From NCBI GenBank assembly GCA_046497505.1, contig JAWOFN010000083.1, positions 1 to 18,801 of the forward strand: a DNA stretch of 18,801 nt. Direction: 5' to 3'. Positions 13,444 through 18,801 of the stretch are shown one piece after another. Made by a program: the position numbers and the translations under genes. Under the pieces are notes generated by a model. It was not told the DNA's origin and made no database searches. It worked only from the letters and a program-made list of their open reading frames with translations. This stretch comes from JAWOFN01 sp046497505 [NCBI: bacterium] (GTDB taxonomy: Bacteria; Blakebacterota; Blakebacteria; Blakebacterales). Every line of letters begins with the position of its first letter. The first letter of the stretch is position 1.

Positions 13444-14627
13444 GGCGAGCCCGCGAAGCGCTGCAGGCGGTCCACGACCTCGTCCAGCACCTCTTCCGGC
13501 TCGGTCAGGGAGAGGCGCACGTATCCCCGCCCCGCCGGCCCGTATCCGGAACCGGGGCTCAGGGCCACATGCGCCTCCTCCAGCACGCGCCGGCACCAGT
13601 CTGCATCCTCCCCCGCCCCCTCCGGGAGGCGGGCCCAGAGATAGATGGTGGCCCGGGGAAGCTGCGCTTCCAGACCCAGGGGGGCCAGGGCCTCCTTCAG
13701 CCGGTCCCGACGTCCCTGGTAGGTCCTGCTCACCGACGCGGCGATGGCATCGGAACGGTCCAGTGCCGCAGCGGCCCCCTGCTGGACGACCTGGAAGAGA
13801 CCTGTGTCATAGAAGCTCTTCAGCCGGGCGAGCACCCCGATCACCTCCGGGTCCCCCACCGCGAAACCGCACCGCCAGCCCGCCATGCTGAAGGCCTTGG
13901 ACATGCTGTGGTATTCCACCACCCCGGAGCCCGCCTCCCCGCCGCGGGCCCGTGCGGCCTGGAGGATGCTGGGCGGCCGGTAACCGTCGAAGCCGATGTC
14001 CGCGTAGGCGTTGTCGTTCACCAGGACCGCGTCCCGTTCCCGTGCCCTGTCCACTGCCTCGTCGAAATCCTCCAGCTCCGCGGTGGCCGAGGTGGGGTTG
14101 TGGGGGAAGTTCAGGATGATCAGGCGGACCGGATCCCCCCCGGTCTCCTCCTCCAGCCCCTCCCAGTCCGGCTTCCAGCCCTCCTCCGCCTTCAGACGGA
14201 GCGCCACCGGTCGGGCACCTGCAAGCAGGAGGGAGGGACGATAGACGGGATAGGCGGGATCGGGGTGGACCCCCACGTCCCCCGGCTCGCAGAGGGCGAT
14301 GGGAAGGTGGCCCAGCCCCTCCTTGCTCCCCAGCAGGGCCAGTACCTGGGTGTCCGGATCCACCGGGACACCGAAGCGCCGTCCCATGTACCCCGCGGCG
14401 GCGCGGCGGAGGTCGGGATGTCCCCTGCCTATGACGTATCCGTGGGCCCCGGGGTCGTCGAGGGCCCTGCGTGCCGCATCCAGGACCGCCTCGTCCGGGG
14501 TCAGGTCGGGGGACCCCACACTCAGGTCGATAACCTCCGCTCCTTCCCTCCGGAGCGCGGCCACACGGGCGGCGATGTCGGCGGCCAGATAGGGCGGGAG
14601 TCCGCTGAGGCGTCGGCTGATGTGCAT
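13440..14627 (-). CDS. dapC: PLP-dependent aminotransferase, probably N-succinyl-LL-diaminopimelate aminotransferase
   Basis: Class I/II aminotransferase of 395 residues. By context it converts N-succinyl-2-amino-6-oxopimelate to N-succinyl-LL-DAP with glutamate. Visible motifs are SVGSPDLTPDEAVL, GYVIGRGHPDLRRAAAGYM, LLGSKEGLGHL (about 98-108), DPAYPVYRP, LNFPHNPTSA (about 172-181), NDNAYADIGFDGY (Asp and Tyr that hold PLP) and HSMSKAFSMAGWRCGF with the PLP lysine (about 244) and the Arg nearby. These fit the group that contains both DapC and LL-DAP aminotransferase (DapL). The next gene upstream is dapD, a succinyltransferase, which favours the DapC role. The ATG at 14627 lies 25 nt after dapD. 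The final deacylase dapE is not in the window. The family is certain; the exact substrate is inferred. Confidence 0.88.
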   Translation of the reverse strand: MHISRRLSGLPPYLAADIAARVAALRREGAEVIDLSVGSPDLTPDEAVLDAARRALDDPGAHGYVIGRGHPDLRRAAAGYMGRRFGVPVDPDTQVLALLGSKEGLGHLPIALCEPGDVGVHPDPAYPVYRPSLLLAGARPVALRLKAEEGWKPDWEGLEEETGGDPVRLIILNFPHNPTSATAELEDFDEAVDRARERDAVLVNDNAYADIGFDGYRPPSILQAARARGGEAGSGVVEYHSMSKAFSMAGWRCGFAVGDPEVIGVLARLKSFYDTGLFQVVQQGAAAALDRSDAIAASVSRTYQGRRDRLKEALAPLGLEAQLPRATIYLWARLPEGAGEDADWCRRVLEEAHVALSPGSGYGPAGRGYVRLSLTEPEEVLDEVVDRLQRFAGSP

Positions 14628-14652
14628 GATGGCGGCTCGGGGCCCCGGGGGG

Positions 14653-15546
14653 CTAGCGGAGCGCTTCCTCCAGACTGGTTGCGGCGTCGGTGTCGGCGTC
14701 CCGGTACTTCACGATGATGGGGGTCTGCAGGCCCAGTCCGTGGACCGCCGCCCACTCCCCCTCCATCTTCCGGGTACCGGGCACCACCACGGCGCCCTCC
14801 GGGATCTCGAGGGGCTGGTCCCGGGTGGGCCGGAACACGTCCCCCTTCACGGTGTCGAAGACCGGGGTGCTGGCCGTGAGGACCACCCCGGCGGCCAGGA
14901 CGGCACGGCGGCGCACCACCGTGCCCTCGTAGACCCCGCAGCCGCCCCCCACCACCACGTCGTCCTCCACGATGACGGGGCGGGCTCCTGCGGGCTCCAG
15001 GACCCCGCCGAGCTGGGCCGCCGCCGAGAGGTGGACCCGCTTGCCCACCTGGGCACAGCTGCCTACCAGGGCATGCGAGTCGACCAGGGATCCCTCCCCG
15101 ACCCACGCCCCCACGTTCACGTAGCAGGGGGGCATGAGGATCACGTCCGGCCCCAGGTAGGCGCCGGCACGGACCGAGGACCCCCCTGGGACCAGCCGTA
15201 CGTTCCGGGCGCTGAAGCCCGCGGCATCCTGCAGGGGGAGCGTGTCCTTGTCGGTGAAGCGCACCGGGTCCTCACCCGGCTTCCCGGAGGGCCCCAGGTC
15301 GGCCACCTCCCCCAGCCGGAAGGCCATGAGGATGCCCTTCTTCACCCAGGCGTGGGTGACCCAGCGGTGCCCCTGGGGCTCTGCGGCCCGGACGTCTCCC
15401 CGCTCCAGGGCCTCCAGCAGCGAGACGCAGGCCTCACGCACTTCGCCCGGATCCAACTCCTCGTCCTCCAGACCGCGGTCGAAGGCCCGTTCCAGGGCCG
15501 TACGCATCCACTGGAGGTCTGAACTGTCCATCGGTTCGTTCATCAC
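14653..15546 (-). CDS. dapD: 2,3,4,5-tetrahydropyridine-2,6-dicarboxylate N-succinyltransferase
   Basis: Adds succinyl from succinyl-CoA to tetrahydrodipicolinate and opens the ring, committing the pathway to the succinylase route to meso-DAP and lysine. The 297-residue product has an alpha-helical N-terminal domain (RTALERAFDRG, LLEALERGDVRAAE), then WVTHAWVKKGILMAFRL, and a left-handed beta-helix with hexapeptide repeats. Conserved parts include LMPPCYVNVGAWVGEGSLVD (about 132-151), VGSCAQVGKRVHLS, LGGVLEP, PVIVEDDVVVGGGCGVYEG and VVVPGTRKMEGE. GTG at 15546 and ATG at 15543 are both possible starts, with only a weak GGGACG upstream. The gene follows dapA by 11 nt. The length is slightly above the E. 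coli enzyme. Confidence 0.95.
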   Translation of the reverse strand: MMNEPMDSSDLQWMRTALERAFDRGLEDEELDPGEVREACVSLLEALERGDVRAAEPQGHRWVTHAWVKKGILMAFRLGEVADLGPSGKPGEDPVRFTDKDTLPLQDAAGFSARNVRLVPGGSSVRAGAYLGPDVILMPPCYVNVGAWVGEGSLVDSHALVGSCAQVGKRVHLSAAAQLGGVLEPAGARPVIVEDDVVVGGGCGVYEGTVVRRRAVLAAGVVLTASTPVFDTVKGDVFRPTRDQPLEIPEGAVVVPGTRKMEGEWAAVHGLGLQTPIIVKYRDADTDAATSLEEALR

Positions 15547-15557
15547 GTCCCGTTCTG

Positions 15558-16451
15558 TCAGCTTGTCCCGTCGATCAGGCCCGCATGGTGCAGGGCCTGA
15601 CGGATCTCTTCACGGGCATCCGGTGTGGCGGGGACCAGGGGGAGCCGGACCCCGGGACCGCAGAGGCCCAGCATCTCGGCGGCCGCCTTGATGGGGATCG
15701 GGTTGGTCTCGGTGAACTGGGCGATGAAGAGGGGACGGAGGGAGAAGTGGATCTCCCGGGCCTCCTCCCACCTCCCGGCCCGGCACGCCTCGGTGAGACG
15801 GTGCAGCAGCCCGGGGGCGGCGTTCCCAGCCACGCTGATGATGCCGTCCCCGCCCAGGACCATCATGGGGAGGATCAGGTCGTCCTCACCCGAGAGCACG
15901 CGGAACCCCTCCGGGCGATCGGCCAGGATAGCCGCGGCCTGGGCCAGACTGCCGCTGGCCTCCTTCACACCGGCGATGTTCGGATGACCGGCCAGCTCAA
16001 GCACCGTGTCCGGCAGGATGTTGGAACCGGTCCGGCCCGGCACGTTGTACACGATGAGGGGGATCGGGCTGGCCTCAGCGACCGCCTCGAAATGACGCAG
16101 GTAGCCCTCCTGGGGCGGCTTGTTGTAGTAGGGCCCCACCACGAGGGCGTAGTCCGCCCCCTCCTCTGCCACCAGGGCACACTGTTCCACCGCCGCGGCG
16201 GTGCTGTTGCTCCCGGCACCGGCCGCGATGGGGACCTCGCCTGCCGCCTCCCGCACCCGGCGGACCACCTCGCGCTTCTCGCCGTCGGTCAGGGTCATGG
16301 CCTCGCCCGTGGAGCCCAGGGGGACCAGCACGTCGGTACCCCCTGCCAGCTGGTGGGCCACCAGCCGGTCCAGCGCCTCCAGGTCCACCGACCCATCCCC
16401 CGCGAACGGGGTGATCAGGGCCGTCATGCTCCCACGGATCCTATCCTTCAT
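15558..16451 (-). CDS. dapA: 4-hydroxy-tetrahydrodipicolinate synthase
   Basis: Condenses pyruvate with aspartate semialdehyde, the entry step to DAP and lysine. The 297-residue TIM-barrel product has TALITPF (10-16), LGSTGEAMTLTDGEK (about 45-59), GPYYNKPPQEG (106-116), VYNVPGRTG with the catalytic Tyr (about 135), and NIAGVKEASG with the Schiff-base Lys (about 163). I chose the ATG at 16451 (MKDRIRGSMTALITPF) because of the GGAGG at 16458-16462, 6 nt upstream, and because family members start there. An upstream ATG in frame would add 30 residues that only shadow the end of dapB. It overlaps the dapB end by 11 nt. The order dapB-dapA-dapD-dapC is a logical pathway block. Confidence 0.97.
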   Translation of the reverse strand: MKDRIRGSMTALITPFAGDGSVDLEALDRLVAHQLAGGTDVLVPLGSTGEAMTLTDGEKREVVRRVREAAGEVPIAAGAGSNSTAAAVEQCALVAEEGADYALVVGPYYNKPPQEGYLRHFEAVAEASPIPLIVYNVPGRTGSNILPDTVLELAGHPNIAGVKEASGSLAQAAAILADRPEGFRVLSGEDDLILPMMVLGGDGIISVAGNAAPGLLHRLTEACRAGRWEEAREIHFSLRPLFIAQFTETNPIPIKAAAEMLGLCGPGVRLPLVPATPDAREEIRQALHHAGLIDGTS

Positions 16452-17253
16452 GCTGTTCCTCCCGCTCCTTCGATACCCGGGCGAGGCGTGCTTCTTCCAA
16501 CAGGTCCCCCATGACGTCGCGCATCGTGTAGACCCCTTCACGCCCCAGCAGCCAGTCGGCCGCCCGGAGGGCGCCGTGGCCGAACACCGCCCTCTCCCGG
16601 GCGGCGTGCCGGAACCGGATCGACTCGTAGGGGCCGTCGAACCCCACCTCGTGCCTTCCCGGCTCGGAACCCGCTCGGACCGAGGCCAGGCTGAGCTGGT
16701 TGGGGGCGATCTCCCCCCCGGTGCTGGTCTGGACCAGGTTCTTCCCGCTCATCCGCTCCAGGAGGATCTCCGACAGGCGCAGGGCGGTGCCGCTGGGGCT
16801 GTCCGCCTTGCCGCGATGATGGTGTTCCAGGACGAAGGGGTCGTACTCGGGCGCGGTCTCGAAGAGGTCGGCCGCCTGTTCCACAATATGGACCAGCACG
16901 TTCATCCCGAAGGAGAAGTTGGGTGCGTACAGCAGTGCCCCCTCCCCGTTCAGGACCGCCGCTTCCACATCGGGGAGATGGCTGCTCCATCCCGTCGTAC
17001 CCTCCACCATCGGGAGTCCCAATCCCACGGCCCGACGTACGTTCTGGAGGACCGCCCCCGATCCGGAGAAGTCGATACCGACGTCGGCACCCTTGAGGTC
17101 CCCCTTCTTCCGGGGGCGCCCCGACCGGATGTCGTCCCCGGTGAAGACCGCACTCACCTGGAGCCCGGCGGATCGGGCCGCCGCCTGCAGGCTCCGACCC
17201 ATGGCGCCGTCACCGAACACGCAGACCTTCTTCAACTTACCGGCTGCCACCAT
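16441..17253 (-). CDS. dapB: 4-hydroxy-tetrahydrodipicolinate reductase
   Basis: Reduces the DapA product to tetrahydrodipicolinate with NAD(P)H. The 270-residue product has a shortened nucleotide-binding motif VFGDGAMGRSL (about 12-22), DFSGSGAVLQNV (61-72), VEGTTGWS (83-90), APNFSFGMNVL (110-120), and the signature EHHHRGKADSPSGTA with the catalytic His and Lys (about 143-157). GHGALRAADWLLGREGVYTM near the C-terminus matches the family end. The ATG at 17253 has AGGAGGAGG directly upstream. The next codon, GTG, is an equally spaced alternative. It overlaps the membrane-protein gene by 17 nt. The linker between the nucleotide-binding strands (GDDIRSGRPRKKGDLKG) is short compared with the E. 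coli enzyme. Confidence 0.96.
   Translation of the reverse strand: MVAAGKLKKVCVFGDGAMGRSLQAAARSAGLQVSAVFTGDDIRSGRPRKKGDLKGADVGIDFSGSGAVLQNVRRAVGLGLPMVEGTTGWSSHLPDVEAAVLNGEGALLYAPNFSFGMNVLVHIVEQAADLFETAPEYDPFVLEHHHRGKADSPSGTALRLSEILLERMSGKNLVQTSTGGEIAPNQLSLASVRAGSEPGRHEVGFDGPYESIRFRHAARERAVFGHGALRAADWLLGREGVYTMRDVMGDLLEEARLARVSKEREEQHEG
16458..16462 (-). promoter_or_regulatory. Ribosome binding site that fixes the dapA start
   Basis: GGAGG on the minus strand, 6 nt before the ATG at 16451, inside the dapB coding end. It supports the shorter dapA over the longer open frame. Confidence 0.7.
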
Positions 17254-17755
17254 CCTCCTCCTCCCTTCGGCGTGCTTCCAGCTCCTCCTGGAGCCGGTTC
17301 CTCGGTTCCGAGCGGGCCATCACCTGGTGCGACAGGGCCAGACCCAGCCCGAGTCCGGCCCCTGAGAGCGCACCCCAAAGGATCCATCCCGCCGGCCCGC
17401 CCAGCAGAGACCAGAGCCCCCACCCGGCCAGGTCACCCAGACCGGTCATCCCGGCGAAGAGGCCCCCGGTGGGAACGGCCCAGTTCACCTTGATAAGAAA
17501 GAACCCCGACGCGAAGAAGAGTAGCAGAAGAAGGTAGCGCAGCGTCCATCGACCCGGACCGCCGGGGTCCTCCTGCAGATGGTACAGGGTGATCCCGCCC
17601 CCCGTCAGTACCCACACCGCCGCCGTCGCCAGCAGGATGGGCGTCCCCTCCCCCACGATCTGCTCCCGCAGGGGGGGATAGAAGGCCGCGTACGCCGGAG
17701 CGGCCGAGAGGGCGAAACCCGCCCCTCCCACCAGGAGCCTGCGGGCCAGGCTCAC
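17237..17755 (-). CDS. Small multi-pass membrane protein, function unknown
   Basis: I do not recognise a family. The 172-residue product has about five hydrophobic segments: about 7-27, 38-57 (TPILLATAAVWVLTGGGITLY), 72-90 (LRYLLLLLFFASGFFLIKV), 95-117 (TGGLFAGMTGLGDLAGWGLW) and 118-142 (LLGGPAGWILWGALSGAGLG). A charged C-terminal tail follows, rich in Arg and Glu (RNRLQEELEARRREEEDG), probably cytoplasmic. The region around residues 2-24 ends AAPAYA and could also be a cleavable signal, but the next residues do not decide this. The GTG at 17755 overlaps the reductase stop as GTGA, and its end overlaps dapB by 17 nt, so it is co-translated with metabolic genes. Its link to their function is unclear. 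Confidence 0.75.
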   Translation of the reverse strand: MSLARRLLVGGAGFALSAAPAYAAFYPPLREQIVGEGTPILLATAAVWVLTGGGITLYHLQEDPGGPGRWTLRYLLLLLFFASGFFLIKVNWAVPTGGLFAGMTGLGDLAGWGLWSLLGGPAGWILWGALSGAGLGLGLALSHQVMARSEPRNRLQEELEARRREEEDGGSR

Positions 17756-18414
17756 CGCTGCCCCGTCCGGACATACCTGAGGAACACCTCGTCCTCACGG
17801 ACATCCATGTCGACCAGTTCGAATCGGGCGGGGGGATCCATCGGGCGCCCCAGGTCCGCCATGGTGGGGGCCTCCTCCCCTCCGAGCAGCCAGGGGGTGA
17901 TCGTCACGTAGAGCTCGTCCACCAGGTCCGCGTCGAAGAAGTGGGCTGCCAGGGCCCCGCCCCCTTCGAGCAGCACCCGTTCGAGTCCTTCGGCCTCCAG
18001 GCGCTCGGTGAGCAGGAGGGGGTCCACCGCAGCCTCCCCGATCCGCCACACCTCGGCGGCCGCTGCGATCTCATCGGGAGGCTCCGGAGCGGAGGCCGGG
18101 GCGGCAACGATCACCCGGCCCCCGGTACGGAACGCCCGGTCGGCGGGGACCTCCATGCTGCGGGTGACCACCACCAGGGCGGGCTGCTCCGGCCCTCCCG
18201 TCTCCCTGCGCCGGGCCAGCAGTTCCTCGTCCCGGAGCCCCATGGGGGGGTCCTCGGCACGGAGGGTACCCGCCCCCACCACAACGGCATCGGCCCAGGC
18301 CCGGAGCGTATCCATCCGGCGGATGTCCTCGTCCGTTCCCAGGCGCACCTTCTCCCGGGAGGCGGGGGCGATGCGGCCATCCAGGCTGGTGGCCATGTTG
18401 ACGCGGAGCGGCAT
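17752..18414 (-). CDS. RibD C-terminal / dihydrofolate reductase-like reductase
   Basis: NADPH-dependent reductase of the RibD_C family. Members reduce 5-amino-6-ribosylaminouracil 5'-phosphate in riboflavin synthesis, or are DHFR-like proteins of other function. The 220-residue product has RVNMATSLDGRIAP (about 4-17), GTDEDIRRMDTLRAWADAVVVGAGTLRAEDPP (about 26-57), VIVAAPAS, LLEGGGALAAHFFDADLVDELYVTITPWLLGG, and a normal family C-terminus. The RibD deaminase domain is absent. The ATG at 18414 is chosen because family members start there. The upstream in-frame ATG at 18522 would add an arginine-rich tail and run through the promoter. It heads the long gene train. The promoter spacing leaves almost no leader. 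The neighbouring folate genes leave a pterin-related role open. Confidence 0.87.
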   Translation of the reverse strand: MPLRVNMATSLDGRIAPASREKVRLGTDEDIRRMDTLRAWADAVVVGAGTLRAEDPPMGLRDEELLARRRETGGPEQPALVVVTRSMEVPADRAFRTGGRVIVAAPASAPEPPDEIAAAAEVWRIGEAAVDPLLLTERLEAEGLERVLLEGGGALAAHFFDADLVDELYVTITPWLLGGEEAPTMADLGRPMDPPARFELVDMDVREDEVFLRYVRTGQR

Positions 18415-18424
18415 GGGTGCAGGT

Positions 18425-18453
18425 AGTCTACGGTCCGCCGGGAGCCCTCTCAA
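18425..18453 (-). promoter_or_regulatory. Sigma70-type promoter heading the long minus-strand gene train
   Basis: On the minus strand TTGAGA (18448-18453, 5 of 6 consensus) is followed after exactly 17 nt by TAGACT (18425-18430, 4 of 6). The ATG at 18414 begins only 10 nt after the -10 box, so the transcript would start within a few bases of the start codon, and no Shine-Dalgarno site fits in. This pattern suits a leaderless mRNA. Confidence 0.5.
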
Positions 18454-18499
18454 CGCCAAAGCCCTTGCCCTCTGTACCCTCCCCCTGCAGGTTGTCGCC

Positions 18500-18801
18500 A
18501 TGCGCGCGCGGCGCTTCGCCATACCTCACGAGCACGGGGCCTGGGCCCTCTGGCTCGGTCCCTTCCTGGTCGGTTGGGGGGTGGCGGGCGGCCTCTCCTG
18601 GCCCCTGCTCTGGACCTTCCTGGCCGTCCTCTTCGTGTTCCTGGCCCGGCACCCCATGATGATCCTGGTGCGGGCCCTCTCCGGCCGGAGGAAGCGGGAA
18701 GATGCCGGTCCGGCCGCGTTCTGGATGTCGGTCTACCTCGTCGCGGCCCTGCTCTTCGCCCTGCTCCTGGTCCTCTCCGGGCACCCCCTGCTGCTCCTGC
18801 T
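18500..18801 (+). CDS. YwiC-like membrane protein, 5' part (runs off the window)
   Basis: The only plus-strand gene. About 100 residues are visible from the ATG at 18500. They begin MRARRFAIPHEHGAWALWLG; the P-x-EHGAW motif followed by hydrophobic helices is typical of the YwiC-like family, whose function is not known. Membrane segments fall at about residues 13-30, 32-50 and 75-100. The loop between the second and third is basic (SGRRKRED). There is no strong ribosome site (only CAGG about 11 nt upstream) and I see no clear promoter in the 85 nt shared with the divergent reductase gene. The C-terminal part is outside the window, so length and completeness cannot be judged. Confidence 0.82.
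   Translation, partial: MRARRFAIPHEHGAWALWLGPFLVGWGVAGGLSWPLLWTFLAVLFVFLARHPMMILVRALSGRRKREDAGPAAFWMSVYLVAALLFALLLVLSGHPLLLL

Noticed and set aside
13444-13596. N-terminal extension of FolB by 51 residues
   Set aside because: This part overlaps the aminotransferase in another frame. The GTG at 13443 gives the normal family length and a GTGA junction.
18415-18522. N-terminal extension of the RibD_C reductase from the ATG at 18522
   Set aside because: It would add an arginine-rich stretch unlike the family, overlap the YwiC-like start and include the likely promoter.

Overview
The window comes from a high-GC bacterial chromosome and is packed with housekeeping biosynthesis genes. Nearly all of it is read from the minus strand. 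Only the partial gene at the right edge (from 18500) is on the plus strand. I see no tRNA, rRNA, IS element, phage gene or CRISPR array. The lineage is an inference: a TPR lipoprotein, the succinylase-type DapD, the dxr-cdsA-uppS envelope cluster and the mix of deoxynucleoside kinase, folate, pantothenate and DAP genes suggest a high-GC diderm, possibly Gemmatimonadota or a relative. This is not proven here.

Layout in the direction of transcription, right to left. A divergent promoter region (18415-18499) separates a YwiC-like membrane protein (plus) from a long minus-strand gene train. The train starts with a RibD C-terminal-type reductase and a small membrane protein. Lysine/diaminopimelate genes follow (dapB, dapA, dapD and a dapC-like aminotransferase), then folate genes (folB, folK). 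Next come two paralogous deoxynucleoside kinases that flank a damaged cupin gene and a CPBP-protease gene with a damaged 5' end. The train continues with pantothenate genes (panB, panC, panD), a stand-alone GlmU-type nucleotidyltransferase, a LytR_C-domain membrane protein, rsfS, argS and mtnA. A new promoter just after mtnA drives a TPR lipoprotein gene, which ends at a perfect 15-bp hairpin. After that come uppS, cdsA and the 5' part of dxr.

The genes supply building blocks: DAP for peptidoglycan and lysine, pterin for folate, pantothenate for CoA, deoxynucleotides by salvage, UDP-sugar, phospholipid and isoprenoid carriers. Many junctions overlap by 4 nt (ATGA or GTGA) or 1 nt (TGATG), which points to translational coupling along one long transcript.

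I found no convincing new multi-gene system. The best leads are an arginyl-tRNA synthetase whose HIGH motif is replaced by NVVS; a degenerate block between the two kinase paralogues (frameshifted cupin, CPBP gene without its own start, second kinase without the LID arginines); two genes where a good Shine-Dalgarno sequence points to a non-standard NTC codon; and a probably leaderless first gene of the train.
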